Positions 1-9,709 of a DNA stretch of 64,000 nucleotides are shown piece after piece. Source of the stretch: Lutibaculum baratangense AMV1 (GTDB lineage Bacteria; Pseudomonadota; Alphaproteobacteria; Rhizobiales; Tepidamorphaceae); contig NZ_AWXZ01000039.1 of the NCBI RefSeq assembly GCF_000496075.1, positions 310,001 to 374,000 of the forward strand. The letters are read 5' to 3'. Made by a program: the position numbers and the translations under genes. How positions within the stretch are numbered: the first letter of the stretch is position 1; every line of letters starts with the position of its first letter. The notes beneath the pieces are model-generated. The model was not told the origin of the DNA, made no database searches, and saw only the letters and a list, made by a program, of their open reading frames with translations.

Positions 1-1
1 T

Positions 2-1123
2 CTCACGAACAAGTATGCCGAGGGCTATCCCGGCCGCCGCTACTATGGCGGCTGCCAGTGGGTCGACGTGGCGGAGGAGCTGGCGCGCGACCGCGCGAAG
101 AAGCTCTTCGGCTGCGAGTTCGTCAACGTGCAGCCCCACTCGGGCGCACAGGCGAACGCCGCCGTCTTCATGGCGCTGCTGTCGCCCGGCGACAAGTTCA
201 TGGGGCTGAGCCTCGCGGCCGGCGGTCACCTGACGCATGGCGCCCCCGTCTCGATGTCCGGCAAGTGGTTCAATCCCGTCGCCTATCCGGTGCGCGAGGA
301 CGACCAGCAGATCGACTACGACGAGATGGCGCGCATCGCCCGCGAGGAGAAGCCGAAGCTCATCATCGCCGGCGGCTCTGCCTACCCGCGGACGCTCGAC
401 TTCGCCCGCTTCCGCGAGATCGCCGATTCGGTCGGGGCCTTCCTGATGGTCGACATGGCCCATATCGCCGGGCTCGTCGCGGCGGGCGCTCATCCGAGCC
501 CGATCCCGCACGCTCACGTCGTCACCACCACCACGCACAAGACCCTGCGCGGGCCTCGCGGCGGCATGGTGCTGACGAATGACGGCGACATCGCCAAGAA
601 GATCAACTCGGCGGTGTTCCCGGGCCTTCAGGGCGGCCCGCTGATGCACGTCATCGCGGCGAAGGCGGTCGCGTTCGGCGAGGCGCTGCAGCCGGAGTTC
701 AAGGCCTATTCGCGCCAGATCATCGAGAACGCGCGCGTCCTCGCCGGCTCGCTGAGCGAGGCGGGGCTCGACCTCGTCGCCGGCGGCACCGACACGCATC
801 TCATGCTTGTCGATCTCAGGCCGTTCTCGATCACCGGCAAGGCCGCGGAGGCAGCCCTCAGCCGGGCCCACATCACCTGCAACAAGAACGGCATCCCCTT
901 CGACCCCGAGAAGCCCGCCGTCACGTCCGGTATTCGCCTCGGCACGCCGGCCGGCACGACGCGCGGCTTCGGCGCGGCGGAGTTCCGGCACATCGGCGAG
1001 CTGATCGGCCAGACGCTGACGGGCTTGCGCGAGTCGGGCGAAGAGGGCAACGAGAAGGTCGAGGCAGAAGTCCGCGATCAGGTGATCGAACTGTGCAGGC
1101 GGTTCCCCATCTATCCGGACTGA
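2..1123 (+). CDS. glyA: Serine hydroxymethyltransferase, 5' end cut off by the window
   Basis: This is a PLP enzyme that interconverts serine plus tetrahydrofolate with glycine plus 5,10-methylene-tetrahydrofolate in the cytosol. The frame is open from base 2 and the first visible residues ([17 protein letters not shown]) are the conserved SHMT segment near residue 50-60 of the family. About 373 of the usual ~430 residues are therefore present and the true start lies outside the window. The PLP-binding lysine sits in [16 protein letters not shown], about residue 180 of the visible part. nrdR follows after 33 bp and then the riboflavin genes, a common alphaproteobacterial order. Identification is secure; only the N-terminus is missing. 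Confidence 0.97.
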   Translation, partial: LTNKYAEGYPGRRYYGGCQWVDVAEELARDRAKKLFGCEFVNVQPHSGAQANAAVFMALLSPGDKFMGLSLAAGGHLTHGAPVSMSGKWFNPVAYPVREDDQQIDYDEMARIAREEKPKLIIAGGSAYPRTLDFARFREIADSVGAFLMVDMAHIAGLVAAGAHPSPIPHAHVVTTTTHKTLRGPRGGMVLTNDGDIAKKINSAVFPGLQGGPLMHVIAAKAVAFGEALQPEFKAYSRQIIENARVLAGSLSEAGLDLVAGGTDTHLMLVDLRPFSITGKAAEAALSRAHITCNKNGIPFDPEKPAVTSGIRLGTPAGTTRGFGAAEFRHIGELIGQTLTGLRESGEEGNEKVEAEVRDQVIELCRRFPIYPD

Positions 1124-1156
1124 GGGCCTGACGCCCAACCGTTCGGAGATACGGCC

Positions 1157-1639
1157 ATGCGCTGTCCCTATTGCGGGTCGCTCGCCACCCAGGTGAAGGA
1201 CTCCCGTCCCGCAGAGGACAGCGCCGCGATCAGGCGCCGCCGCGTCTGCCCGGACTGCGGCGGCCGCTTCACGACGTTCGAGCGCGTGCAGCTTCGCGAG
1301 CTCACTGTCGCGAAGCGCTCGGGACGGCGGGTGCCGTTCGACCGCGACAAGCTGATGCGGTCGGTGCAGATCGCCCTGCGCAAGCGGCCCGTCGAGCAGG
1401 AGCGCGTCGAGAGGCTCGTCAGCGGCATCGTGCGCCGGCTCGAGAGCTCGGGCGAAAGCGAGGTCGCGACCGACCAGATCGGCAAGCTCGTCATGGAGGG
1501 CCTGCGGTCGCTCGACGACGTCGCCTATGTCCGCTACGCCTCCGTTTACAAGAACTTCCGCGAGGCTAAGGACTTCGAGGAGTTTCTTGGCGAATTGTCC
1601 GAGCCGGGCGAGCCGGTCGAGGACGAGCCGGACCTCTAG
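1157..1639 (+). CDS. nrdR: Transcriptional repressor NrdR
   Basis: NrdR is a nucleotide-sensing repressor of ribonucleotide reductase genes. The 160-residue protein opens with a four-cysteine zinc ribbon (C3, C6, C31, C34; CPYC and CPDC), followed by an ATP-cone domain from about residue 49 to 139. Its length fits the family (about 150-170). The acidic C-terminal tail after residue 145 is not conserved. It lies between glyA and ribD, the standard alphaproteobacterial position. The ATG is followed directly by the zinc ribbon, so the start is secure. No NrdR-box pair was identified in this window, so its targets are elsewhere. Confidence 0.97.
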   Translation: MRCPYCGSLATQVKDSRPAEDSAAIRRRRVCPDCGGRFTTFERVQLRELTVAKRSGRRVPFDRDKLMRSVQIALRKRPVEQERVERLVSGIVRRLESSGESEVATDQIGKLVMEGLRSLDDVAYVRYASVYKNFREAKDFEEFLGELSEPGEPVEDEPDL

Positions 1640-1653
1640 CTCTCCGCACTCTG

Positions 1654-2799
1654 ATGGGCCCCGCAGATTCCGACAGCGTCAACGATGCGCGGTTCCTCGC
1701 CGCCGCCATCCGGCTCGGCTCCCGCTGGCGCGGCGATGCGGGGCCGAACCCCGCCGTCGGTGCGCTCGTCGTGCGCGATGACGGCGACGGGCCGGTGGTC
1801 GTCGGGCGCGGCGCGACCGCACGCGGCGGACGACCCCACGCGGAGACGATCGCGCTCCAGGAGGCCGGCGAGACGGCGAGGGGGGCCACGCTCTACGTGT
1901 CTCTCGAGCCATGTTCCCATTGGGGACGCACGCCTCCGTGCTCCGGCCGTATCGTCGAGGCGGGCATAGCCCGCGTCGTGAGCGCGCTCGATGATCCCGA
2001 CCCCCGGGTCGGCGGGCGCGGCCATGCGATGATGCGCGAGGCGGGTATCGAGGTGTCGGTCGGTCTCCTGGCAGACGAGGCCGAGCGGGCCAACAGGGGT
2101 TTCCTGACGCGGATCCGGCACGGACGCCCCGCCGTGACGCTGAAGATGGCCGTCAGCGCCGACGGCATGATCGCGGGGGCGAACGGTCGCACGGTCGCGA
2201 TCACCGGCGCCGACGCGCTCGCAAGCTCTCATATGCTGAGGGCCAGCCACGACGCGATCCTGATCGGCATCGGCACCGCGCTCGCCGACGACCCTCGGCT
2301 GACCTGCCGGCTTCCGGGCATGGCCGACCGGTCTCCCGTCCGCGTGCTGCTCGACGGGACCTTGCGCCTGCCGCCGCAGGCGAGGCTTCTGGAGGGTGCG
2401 CCGGGGGTGCCGCTCATCGTGTTCGCGAGACCCGACGCCTCGCCCGAGGCGGAGGCGCGCCTCGCTGCGCGCGGGGCGGAGGTTCGGCGGGTGGCGTGCG
2501 ACGCGGCGGGGCACCCCGACCTCCGCGAGGTGTTGCGCACGCTGGCGGAACGCGAATTGGGCCGGGTCCTCGTCGAGGGCGGCGCGGCCGTGTATCGTTC
2601 GGTGCTCGCCGCGGAGGTCGCGGACGAGGTGGTGGTCTTCCGCTCGCCCGACGCGCTCGGCGCGGACGGCATGGCTGCGCTCGCACCGCCGGGGCTTGCT
2701 CAATTCGAGGAGGTCGCTAAATACAGGCGGCTCTCGACCTCAGCGCGCGGTCGCGACCTCATGACCCATTACGAGCGCGCCGTCTCTCTCCAAGAGTAG
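1654..2799 (+). CDS. ribD: Bifunctional riboflavin biosynthesis deaminase/reductase RibD
   Basis: RibD performs the second and third steps of riboflavin synthesis: deamination of the pyrimidine intermediate and NADPH-dependent reduction of its ribose. The N-terminal deaminase domain (about residues 10-150) has the zinc site H62-A-E64 and PCSHWGRTPPC (C87, C96). The C-terminal reductase domain (about 155-375) carries AVSADGMIAG and LVEGGAAVYRSVL. The length of 381 residues is normal. It begins 14 bp after nrdR and ends 6 bp before ribE, so it is probably co-transcribed with both. The ATG at 1654 is the only well-placed start. Confidence 0.96.
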   Translation: MGPADSDSVNDARFLAAAIRLGSRWRGDAGPNPAVGALVVRDDGDGPVVVGRGATARGGRPHAETIALQEAGETARGATLYVSLEPCSHWGRTPPCSGRIVEAGIARVVSALDDPDPRVGGRGHAMMREAGIEVSVGLLADEAERANRGFLTRIRHGRPAVTLKMAVSADGMIAGANGRTVAITGADALASSHMLRASHDAILIGIGTALADDPRLTCRLPGMADRSPVRVLLDGTLRLPPQARLLEGAPGVPLIVFARPDASPEAEARLAARGAEVRRVACDAAGHPDLREVLRTLAERELGRVLVEGGAAVYRSVLAAEVADEVVVFRSPDALGADGMAALAPPGLAQFEEVAKYRRLSTSARGRDLMTHYERAVSLQE

Positions 2800-2805
2800 C
2801 CGATC

Positions 2806-3411
2806 ATGTTCACCGGTCTCGTCAGCGATGTGGGAGCCGTCGTCGCGCGCCACGAGGCGGGCGACGTCGCCCGCTTCACGATCGCCTGCCGGTATCCCGC
2901 ATCGGACATCGGTCTCGGCGCCTCGATCGCCTGCGACGGCTGCTGCCTGACCGCGACCGCCGTCCGCGAGGACGGCGAGGGCGCAACGGAGTTCGAGGTC
3001 GACGTGTCTCCGGAGACCCTGCGACTGACGACGCTCGGGGACTGGCGCGTGGGAACCCGCGTGAACCTCGAGCGCTCCCTCAGGGTGGGCGACGAGCTCG
3101 GCGGCCACATCGTTTCAGGTCATGTCGACGGCGTGGCCGTGCTCGCGGAGAGGGTGGACGACGGAGAGACCTCGCGCTTCACCTTCGAGGCGCCGCCGGA
3201 ACTCGCGCGGTTCATTGCGGCGAAGGGGTCGGTGGCCCTCAACGGCACCTCGCTGACGGTGAACGGCGTGGAAGGCGCGCGCTTCTGGCTCACCCTCATT
3301 CCGCACACCCTCGCCGCGACGACGTGGGGCGGCATGCGGGACGGAGACGGGGCGAACCTGGAAATCGACATGCTCGCGCGATATGTGGCGCGGCTTCGGG
3401 AAATGGAGTGA
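2806..3411 (+). CDS. ribE: Riboflavin synthase alpha subunit
   Basis: This enzyme dismutates two molecules of 6,7-dimethyl-8-ribityllumazine into riboflavin and a pyrimidine. The 201-residue protein starts with the hallmark MFTGLVSDVG. It shows the expected two tandem lumazine-binding beta-barrels (about 1-95 and 96-190); the second contains GHVDGVAVL and LNGTSLTVNGV. It sits 6 bp after ribD and 2 bp before ribH. No FMN riboswitch was recognised in the short gaps of this cluster, so flavin control, if any, is not visible here. Confidence 0.96.
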   Translation: MFTGLVSDVGAVVARHEAGDVARFTIACRYPASDIGLGASIACDGCCLTATAVREDGEGATEFEVDVSPETLRLTTLGDWRVGTRVNLERSLRVGDELGGHIVSGHVDGVAVLAERVDDGETSRFTFEAPPELARFIAAKGSVALNGTSLTVNGVEGARFWLTLIPHTLAATTWGGMRDGDGANLEIDMLARYVARLREME

Positions 3412-3413
3412 AC

Positions 3414-3875
3414 ATGGACGGCACAGGGCCGAGGGTCCTCGTCATCGAGGCCCGCTTCTATCCGGAACTGGCGGACGAGCTCTACGCGGGGGCGGCCGAC
3501 GTGCTGTCCGCCTACGACGCGCAGATCGAGCGCGTCACCGTGCCCGGCGTGCTCGAGATCCCGGCGGCGCTCGCCTATGCGATCGAAGGCACGAGCGGCG
3601 AGTTCGACCGCGGCTACAACGCCTTCGTCCTGCTCGGCTGCGTCATCAGGGGCGAGACGAGCCACTACGACATCGTTGCGGGCGAGTCGGCCCGCGCCGT
3701 GATGGATCTTGCGGTGAAGCATCGCCTCTGCCTCGGGAACGGCATCCTGACGGTGGAGGACAGCGAGCAGGCATGGGAGCGCGCCGACCGCCGCAAGAAG
3801 GACAAGGGCGGAGCGGCCGCGCGCGCCGCGCTCGACATGATGTCGGTGCGGGCGAGCCTGATCGGTGACGACTGA
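3414..3875 (+). CDS. ribH: 6,7-dimethyl-8-ribityllumazine synthase (riboflavin synthase beta)
   Basis: This enzyme condenses the RibD product with 3,4-dihydroxy-2-butanone 4-phosphate to make lumazine, the substrate of RibE. The ATG at 3414 gives 153 residues, the usual length for the family; a longer open frame reaches upstream into ribE and is not needed. Conserved segments are VPGVLEIPAAL and GCVIRGETSHYDIVAGE with the catalytic histidine at about residue 84. The stop overlaps the nusB start by one base (TGATG), which suggests translational coupling. Confidence 0.96.
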   Translation: MDGTGPRVLVIEARFYPELADELYAGAADVLSAYDAQIERVTVPGVLEIPAALAYAIEGTSGEFDRGYNAFVLLGCVIRGETSHYDIVAGESARAVMDLAVKHRLCLGNGILTVEDSEQAWERADRRKKDKGGAAARAALDMMSVRASLIGDD

Positions 3876-4378
3876 TGGCTGACGAGCCCCGAAAGGACAA
3901 ACCTGGCCAGCGACGCCCGAACCGGAGGAGCGCGGCGCGTCTCGTCGCGGTGCAGGCGCTCTACCAGATGGACGTGGGCGGTCGCGATCTCCTCGAGACG
4001 CTGGCGGAGTTCGAGAGCAGGCGCCTCGCCGACGAGGTCGCCGAGGACGAGATGGTGCCGCCGGACGTGAACTTCCTCCGGGACCTCCTGCGCGGCGTCG
4101 TCGCCGAGCAGCGGAAAGTCGACGCGGAGGTGAACCGCGTGCTGGCGGAGGGGTGGCCGCTCAAGCGTCTCGACGTCACGCTTCGCGCCATCCTTCGGGC
4201 CGCCGGGTACGAGCTGCTGATGCGGCGCGACGTGCCCGTTCGCGCGATCATCTCCGAGTATGTCGACATCGCACGCGCGTTCTTCGAGGAGGGCGAGGAG
4301 CCGTCCTTCGCGAACGCCGTGCTCGACACGCTGGGCCGCCGCATCCGGGCCGACGAGTTTCCGGCCGGTCGGGCGTGA
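3875..4378 (+). CDS. nusB: Transcription antitermination factor NusB
   Basis: NusB binds boxA RNA together with S10 (NusE) in the rRNA antitermination complex. The 167-residue protein has a basic N-terminal extension of about 15 residues and then the all-helical NusB fold, recognisable in ARLVAVQALYQMDV and in the C-terminal FVNAVLD-like segment (here SFANAVLDTLGRRI). It overlaps ribH by one base and thiL begins 3 bp after its stop. Coupling of ribH, nusB and thiL is widespread in proteobacteria. Confidence 0.95.
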   Translation: MADEPRKDKPGQRRPNRRSAARLVAVQALYQMDVGGRDLLETLAEFESRRLADEVAEDEMVPPDVNFLRDLLRGVVAEQRKVDAEVNRVLAEGWPLKRLDVTLRAILRAAGYELLMRRDVPVRAIISEYVDIARAFFEEGEEPSFANAVLDTLGRRIRADEFPAGRA

Positions 4379-4380
4379 GT

Positions 4381-5364
4381 ATGGCGGCCGTCGACGAGCA
4401 CGAGCTGATCTCCCGCTTCTTCCGGCCGCTCGCCGGCCGCGCCGGCACCTTCGATCTGACGGACGATGCCGCGAGCCTCGCGCCGCCGGACGGCTGCGAT
4501 CTCGTGCTGACGAAGGACGGCATCGCCGCCGGCTACCACTTCCTGCCGGACGAAACGCCGGGCAACATCGCCCGCAAGGCCTTGCGGGTGAACCTCTCCG
4601 ACCTCGCCGCGAAGGGCGCCCGGCCGCTCGGCTACCTCATGCTCCTGGGTCTCGGCGCCCGCTGGGAAGAGGCGTGGCTGTCGGAGTTCACGGCCGCACT
4701 GGCCGCCGATCAGTCGACCTACGGGATCGACCTCCTGGGCGGGGACACGATTCGCGCAGACGGCCTCGTCGTCTCGATCACGGCGATCGGGACCGTCCCG
4801 AAGGGCGCGATGGTGCGTCGAAGCGGGGCGCGGCCCGGAGACCGGATCTACGTCACCGGCACGATCGGTGACGCGGCACTGGGCCTTCTCGCCGCCACCG
4901 CGGACAGCCGGCTCGGTCACCTCGACGAGGGGCACCGCCGGCATCTCCTCGACCGCTACAGCGTGCCGCAGCCGCGGACCGGACTGGCCGACGCGCTCCG
5001 CCGTCACGCCACCGCCGCCCTGGACGTCTCCGACGGTCTCGCGGGCGATCTCGACAAGCTCTGCAAGGTCTCCGGCGTCGGCGCCGCCGTCGATCTCGAT
5101 CACGTTCCGCTCTCGCCGGCGGTTCGTGCCGCCGCGGCGCAGGATCCCGCGATGCTGGAGCTCGCGGTGACCGGCGGGGACGACTACGAGATCCTCTGTG
5201 CCATCCCCCCGGAGGCATCAGAGGCGTTCGAGAAGGTTGCCACCGACGCAGGCACCCCGGTCACGGCGATCGGCGAGATCCGCGACGGGGAGGGCCCCGC
5301 GATGTTCCATCGTGGCGGCACGCCGAGCGGGTTCTCCAGGCGCTCCTTCAGCCACACGGGCTGA
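4381..5364 (+). CDS. thiL: Thiamine-monophosphate kinase
   Basis: ThiL phosphorylates thiamine monophosphate to thiamine pyrophosphate using ATP. The 327-residue protein has the AIR-synthase/ThiL fold: the N-terminal half holds DDAASL and KDGIAAGYHFLPDE, then LLGGDT, and the C-terminal half has ALDVSDGLAGDLDKLC and VTGGDDYEIL. The ATG at 4381 follows the nusB stop by 2 bp. An in-frame GTG at 4375 overlaps the nusB stop and is an alternative that would add two residues. It is the last clearly functional member of the rib-nusB-thiL run. Confidence 0.95.
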   Translation: MAAVDEHELISRFFRPLAGRAGTFDLTDDAASLAPPDGCDLVLTKDGIAAGYHFLPDETPGNIARKALRVNLSDLAAKGARPLGYLMLLGLGARWEEAWLSEFTAALAADQSTYGIDLLGGDTIRADGLVVSITAIGTVPKGAMVRRSGARPGDRIYVTGTIGDAALGLLAATADSRLGHLDEGHRRHLLDRYSVPQPRTGLADALRRHATAALDVSDGLAGDLDKLCKVSGVGAAVDLDHVPLSPAVRAAAAQDPAMLELAVTGGDDYEILCAIPPEASEAFEKVATDAGTPVTAIGEIRDGEGPAMFHRGGTPSGFSRRSFSHTG

Positions 5365-5453
5365 GCGCGGCAGGTGCGCGGAACTACGGCTTGTCCAGCC
5401 TATTCCCGTGGCGTAGCGTCGCCGCCCCGAGGCCGAATAGCGGACAGCCGATC

Positions 5454-5630
5454 ATGCCAATCCTGATCTTCATCCTCCTTGTCATCCTGGTCGCGCAGAT
5501 CGGCTTCTGGGACACGTTCGCAGCCGTGCTGGGGGCCGTCGGCGTCATGATCCTGCTCGTCCTCCTGCTGGTCCTGATCCTCGCCCTGACGGGGACCTGG
5601 CTCCTGCGCCGCGGCCGTCGGCGATTCTGA
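5454..5630 (+). CDS. Small two-helix membrane protein, unknown function
   Basis: This 58-residue protein (from the ATG at 5454) is almost entirely hydrophobic. One transmembrane segment covers about residues 3-15 and a longer one about 25-48, and the tail is basic (LLRRGRRRF). A TTG at 5391 in the same frame would add 21 residues that look non-coding. It lies 89 bp after thiL and 16 bp before the MFS gene. I do not recognise a family; the positive-inside tail supports a real inner-membrane protein, but low-complexity hydrophobic frames can be spurious. Confidence 0.5.
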   Translation: MPILIFILLVILVAQIGFWDTFAAVLGAVGVMILLVLLLVLILALTGTWLLRRGRRRF

Positions 5631-5646
5631 GGTCGGGTCCGCCGCC

Positions 5647-6861
5647 TTGGACGCAACCCACGCCGCCGCCGGCGACCGGCTCGCCAGGCGCAACGCGCTC
5701 ATTCTCTCGCTCGGGCAGGCCCTCGGCGGTTCCCAGGCAACCGTCATCATCGCGACCGGCGGCATCGTCGGCGCGACGATCGCCCCTGTGACGGCGTGGG
5801 CCACGCTGCCGATCTCGGCCTTCGTCGTCGGCCAGGCGCTGGCGACGGCCCCGGCGTCGCTGCTGCAGCGCCGGATCGGCCGACGCGCGGGCTTCATCTT
5901 CGGCGCGGGGCTCGGCTTCCTCGGCGGGGTCCTGTGCGTCGCGGGCCTCGTGCTCGCACATTTCTGGCTCTTCTGCCTCGGAACGCTCTTCGCGGGTTTC
6001 TACGGCGGCCACATCCAGCTCTACCGCTTCGCCGCCGCGGACACGGCCAGCGACGCGTTCCGGCCTCGGGCCATCTCGTGGGTCCTCGCCGGCGGCGTCG
6101 CCGCGGCGATCGTGGGGCCACAACTCGTGATCTTCACGCGCGACATGTTCGCGCCCTACAGCCTCGCCGGACCGTTCGCGGCCGTGGCGCTCCTCGCTGT
6201 CGTGGCGGCCGGGATCCTGACCTTCCTGCGCATTCCGCTGCCGCCGAAGGCCGGACCGGGTGGCGGATCGACCGGGACGCCGATGAGCGAGATCCTGCGG
6301 CAGCCGCGATTCGTGGTCGCGGTGCTGTGCGGCATGGCGACCTATGCCCTGATGACCCTCGTCATGACGGCTGCTCCGCTCGCCATGCTGGGCTGCGGCT
6401 TCGGTGTCGGCGAGGCGGCGCTCGGCATCCAGTGGCACGCGCTCGCGATGTTCGCGCCGAGCTTCGTGACCGGGCGGCTGATCTCCCGTTTCGGCAAGCC
6501 CCGCATCATCGCCGCCGGTCTTCTGCTGCTCGCCGGCTGCGGCGCGGTGGCGCTCGCCGGTATCGAGCTCGCGCATTTCTGGGGAGCGCTGGTTCTCCTC
6601 GGCTTCGGCTGGAACCTGGGCTTTATCGGCGCGACGGCGATGGTGACGGACTGCCACCGCCCCGAGGAGCGCAACAAAGTGCAGGGCTTCAACGACGTCT
6701 GCGTCTTCGGCTGCGTGGCGCTTTCTTCCTTCCTTTCGGGAAGCCTGCTCGATGTCTACGGGTGGGAGAGCGTTAATCTTGCGGTTTTTCCTGCTGTAAT
6801 CGCTTGCCTGGGGCTGCTTGGCTGGCTCATGCTGCTGGAGCGGCGCAGTATCGCTGCGTAA
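5647..6861 (+). CDS. Major facilitator superfamily transporter
   Basis: This is a 404-residue secondary transporter of unknown substrate in the inner membrane. About 11-12 hydrophobic segments can be counted. The first half contains ATAPASLLQRRIGRRAGF, the loop 2-3 type motif of MFS proteins, and a long hydrophilic loop around residues 200-220 separates the halves. FGKPRIIAAGLLL marks the equivalent loop in the second half. The best start is a TTG at 5647, since no ATG or GTG lies near the beginning of the hydrophobic region. The start is uncertain. It is not obviously linked in function to thiL or hppA. Confidence 0.8.
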   Translation: MDATHAAAGDRLARRNALILSLGQALGGSQATVIIATGGIVGATIAPVTAWATLPISAFVVGQALATAPASLLQRRIGRRAGFIFGAGLGFLGGVLCVAGLVLAHFWLFCLGTLFAGFYGGHIQLYRFAAADTASDAFRPRAISWVLAGGVAAAIVGPQLVIFTRDMFAPYSLAGPFAAVALLAVVAAGILTFLRIPLPPKAGPGGGSTGTPMSEILRQPRFVVAVLCGMATYALMTLVMTAAPLAMLGCGFGVGEAALGIQWHALAMFAPSFVTGRLISRFGKPRIIAAGLLLLAGCGAVALAGIELAHFWGALVLLGFGWNLGFIGATAMVTDCHRPEERNKVQGFNDVCVFGCVALSSFLSGSLLDVYGWESVNLAVFPAVIACLGLLGWLMLLERRSIAA

Positions 6862-7041
6862 CGGCCGGGCGATCCACCAGCGTCCGCCGCCGCTCGCCCG
6901 GCAGAAGCGGGTGGCGCGCGGAAGGCTCGCCCCGGTCCGCGAAGGGCATCGATAGGGGGGATCGAGGTTCGGGCGACAGCCCGGACGGAGAAGACGCGCC
7001 GCAACAAGCCAGCTCAAACCATAAAACGGGACTGCTGACCC
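6862..7041 (+). other. Intergenic region with hairpins before hppA
   Basis: A 9-bp inverted repeat (GCCGGGCGA at 6864-6872, TCGCCCGGC at 6894-6902) directly follows the MFS stop. It has no T-run, so it may be an mRNA 3' structure rather than a classical terminator. A second short hairpin (TCGGGC/GCCCGG) lies near 6968-6983. The hppA promoter is expected in this stretch, but I could not pick a convincing -35/-10 pair. Confidence 0.4.
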
Positions 7042-9162
7042 ATGTCTATGACACTCTGGGTGATCGTCGCCTGCGGAGCTTTATCCATCGTCTACGGCGT
7101 CTGGGCGATCCAGTCGGTCATGGCGGCCGATGCGGGCAACCAGCGCATGCAGGAGATAGCCGGCGCCATTCAGGAGGGGGCGCAGGCCTACCTCACGCGC
7201 CAATACACGACGATCGGCATCGTCGGCGTCGTGATCTTCGCGCTCGTCGCCTGGTTCCTCTCGTTCACGGCCGCGATCGGCTTCGCGCTCGGCGCGATAC
7301 TCTCGGCCGCCGCCGGGTTCATCGGCATGCTCGTCTCCGTGAGGGCGAACGTGCGCACGACCCAGGCCGCGAGCCGCAGCCTCGCCGCCGGCCTGTCCAT
7401 CGCCTTCCGCGCCGGAGCGGTCACGGGGCTTCTCGTCGCCGGCCTCGCGCTCCTCGGCGTGGCGGCCTATTTCCTGATCCTCACCTCGTTCGTCGGCTAC
7501 GAGCCAAATGACCGCACGGTCATCGACGCGCTCGTGGCGCTCGGCTTCGGCGCGTCGCTGATCTCGATCTTCGCGAGGCTCGGCGGCGGCATCTTCACGA
7601 AGGGCGCCGACGTGGGCGGCGATCTCGTCGGCAAGGTCGAGGCGGGGATCCCAGAGGACGACCCGCGGAACGCCGCGACGATCGCGGACAATGTCGGCGA
7701 CAATGTCGGCGACTGCGCGGGCATGGCGGCCGACCTCTTCGAGACCTACGCGGTGACCGTCGTCGCGACGATGGTGCTCGCGTCGATCTACTTCGTCGGC
7801 ACCGACTTCCTGGCATCCGCCATGCTCTATCCGCTGGCGATCGGCGCCGCCTGCGTCGTGACCTCGATCGTCGGCACGTTCTTCGTCCGCCTCGGCTCGA
7901 CCGGCTCGATCATGGGGGCCCTCTACAAGGGCTTCATCGCCACCGGTGTGCTCTCGGCGATCGTGCTCTGGCCCGTCACCATGCTGCTCTTCGGCATGGA
8001 CACGGAGTTCGAGACGGTGCGCGGTGTGACGATGACGGGCTGGGACCTCTACTGGTGCGGCATCGCCGGCCTCGTCGTCACGGCCGTGATCATCGTCATC
8101 ACGGAATACTACACCGGCACCAACTACCGGCCCGTGCGCTCGATCGCGAACTCCTCGGTGAGCGGCCACGGCACGAACGTGATCCAGGGCCTCGCCGTGT
8201 CGATGGAGGCGACCGCCTTGCCGGCGATCGTGATCATCGCCGGCATCGTCGTGACCTACCAGCTCGCGGGGCTCTTCGGCATCGCCGTGGCGGTGACGAC
8301 GATGCTCGCGCTCGCCGGCGTCGTGGTGGCCCTCGATGCTTTCGGGCCGGTGACCGACAATGCCGGCGGCATCGCCGAGATGGCGGATCTGCCCGCCGAC
8401 GTCCGCGGCACGACGGATGCTCTCGACGCGGTCGGCAACACGACGAAGGCGGTGACAAAGGGCTACGCCATCGGATCGGCGGGTCTCGGCGCGCTCGTCC
8501 TGTTCGCCGCCTATACGGAGGACCTGACCTACTTCATGTCGGACACCGCGCGGTTCCCGTACTTCGAAGGGGTCGAGCCGAACTTCTCCCTGCAGAACCC
8601 TTACGTCGTCGTCGGGCTCTTCTTCGGCGGGCTCCTGCCGTATCTGTTCGGCTCGATGGGCATGATGGCCGTCGGACGGGCGGCCGGATCGATCGTCGAG
8701 GAGGTGCGTCGCCAGTTCCGGGAGAACCCCGGCATCATGGAAGGCACTGTCAGGCCGAACTACACCCGGGCCGTCGATCTTCTGACGAAGGCGGCGATCC
8801 GGGAGATGATCGTCCCCTCGCTTCTGCCCGTCCTCTCGCCGATCGTCGTCTATTTCGCCGTCGAGGCGATCGCCGGGCGGTCGGCCGCGTTCTCCGCCCT
8901 CGGCGCCATGCTGCTCGGCGTCATCGTGACCGGGCTCTTCGTCGCGATCTCCATGACGGCCGGAGGCGGGGCCTGGGACAATGCGAAGAAGTACATCGAG
9001 GACGGCCACTTCGGTGGCAAGGGATCGGAAGCCCACAAGGCCGCGGTGACCGGCGACACGGTCGGCGATCCCTACAAGGACACGGCCGGTCCGGCGGTCA
9101 ACCCGATGATCAAGATCACGAACATCGTCGCGCTCCTGCTGCTCGCCGTCCTGGCCCACTGA
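7042..9162 (+). CDS. hppA: K+-independent H+-translocating membrane pyrophosphatase
   Basis: This membrane-bound pyrophosphatase couples hydrolysis of PPi to proton pumping across the cytoplasmic or an intracellular (acidocalcisome-like) membrane. The 706 residues form about 16 transmembrane helices. The substrate site is conserved: [20 protein letters not shown], then [19 protein letters not shown], and near the C-terminus [18 protein letters not shown]. The subtype is readable. [10 protein letters not shown] has Lys at about residue 469 and Thr at 472, the pair that marks K+-independent enzymes (Ala and Gly in K+-dependent ones). It stands alone, followed by a strong terminator. Confidence 0.97.
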   Translation: MSMTLWVIVACGALSIVYGVWAIQSVMAADAGNQRMQEIAGAIQEGAQAYLTRQYTTIGIVGVVIFALVAWFLSFTAAIGFALGAILSAAAGFIGMLVSVRANVRTTQAASRSLAAGLSIAFRAGAVTGLLVAGLALLGVAAYFLILTSFVGYEPNDRTVIDALVALGFGASLISIFARLGGGIFTKGADVGGDLVGKVEAGIPEDDPRNAATIADNVGDNVGDCAGMAADLFETYAVTVVATMVLASIYFVGTDFLASAMLYPLAIGAACVVTSIVGTFFVRLGSTGSIMGALYKGFIATGVLSAIVLWPVTMLLFGMDTEFETVRGVTMTGWDLYWCGIAGLVVTAVIIVITEYYTGTNYRPVRSIANSSVSGHGTNVIQGLAVSMEATALPAIVIIAGIVVTYQLAGLFGIAVAVTTMLALAGVVVALDAFGPVTDNAGGIAEMADLPADVRGTTDALDAVGNTTKAVTKGYAIGSAGLGALVLFAAYTEDLTYFMSDTARFPYFEGVEPNFSLQNPYVVVGLFFGGLLPYLFGSMGMMAVGRAAGSIVEEVRRQFRENPGIMEGTVRPNYTRAVDLLTKAAIREMIVPSLLPVLSPIVVYFAVEAIAGRSAAFSALGAMLLGVIVTGLFVAISMTAGGGAWDNAKKYIEDGHFGGKGSEAHKAAVTGDTVGDPYKDTAGPAVNPMIKITNIVALLLLAVLAH

Positions 9163-9183
9163 CGTCGGGCGCAATCCAAGAAG

Positions 9184-9216
9184 AAAGCCCCGCGAGACAT
9201 CTCTCGCGGGGCTTTT
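9184..9216. terminator. Bidirectional intrinsic terminator between hppA and bamE
   Basis: A perfect 14-bp stem (AAAGCCCCGCGAGA at 9184-9197 and its complement at 9202-9215) closes a 4-nt loop. It ends in T residues on the plus strand and has A residues before it that serve as a T-run on the minus strand. It lies between the convergent genes hppA and bamE and can terminate both. Confidence 0.9.
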
Positions 9217-9241
9217 CCTGTCTAGGCCGGAAAACTCGGGA

Positions 9242-9709
9242 TCAGTCGACGACCTCTCCGACAGCGGAGGAGAAGATCTGCCGCAGAAGCGTGACCTCGG
9301 CACCCGTCGTGGGTGTGGTGCGGCCGATGAAGTCCACGACCTGCCCGTCCTCGAGACCGTAATTCGCGATGTTCTCGACGATGCCGGCGTCGTCGAAATA
9401 GATGGCGAGGACCCGCTGGTCGACGATCTTCGGGGCGAGGAACGCGGTGGTCTCGGAGGTCTGCGAGATGTAGTACCAGACCTCGTTGCCGAAGGTCGCC
9501 GTCGTCGACGGCGTGCCGAGCGCGAAGCGGACCTGCTCCTGGCTCGACCCCACCGGCACCTGGTCAAGCGCCGTCTGCGAAAGTATGTAGCCGTGCTTCG
9601 TCGTGCGGGTGAAGGATTCGCAACCGCCCAGCGCGAGGGGCAGGATGGCGGCCGCAGCCGCCGCGACGCCGAACCACCGCGCCCGGGCGTGCCGTCGATC
9701 TGGGGTCAT
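9242..9709 (-). CDS. bamE: Outer membrane assembly lipoprotein BamE (SmpA/OmlA family)
   Basis: BamE is a lipoprotein of the BAM complex that inserts beta-barrel proteins into the outer membrane. The 155-residue product has a signal peptide ending in a lipobox (LALGGC, about residues 25-30) and then the SmpA/OmlA fold, seen in VPVGSSQEQVRFALGTPS and VWYYISQ. ATG at 9709 is preferred because the basic n-region follows directly. An in-frame ATG at 9730 would add seven residues. It is divergent from the ubiquinol-cytochrome c chaperone gene, a typical alphaproteobacterial neighbourhood. Confidence 0.9.
   Translation of the reverse strand: MTPDRRHARARWFGVAAAAAAILPLALGGCESFTRTTKHGYILSQTALDQVPVGSSQEQVRFALGTPSTTATFGNEVWYYISQTSETTAFLAPKIVDQRVLAIYFDDAGIVENIANYGLEDGQVVDFIGRTTPTTGAEVTLLRQIFSSAVGEVVD

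Noticed and set aside
1124-1156. An attenuator or riboswitch upstream of nrdR or ribD
   Set aside because: The gaps are only 33 and 14 bp and no conserved FMN-riboswitch segments are visible.
7081-9567. An 828-residue minus-strand frame antisense to hppA
   Set aside because: The product is Arg/Asp/His-rich, typical of the complement of a GC-rich membrane protein gene.
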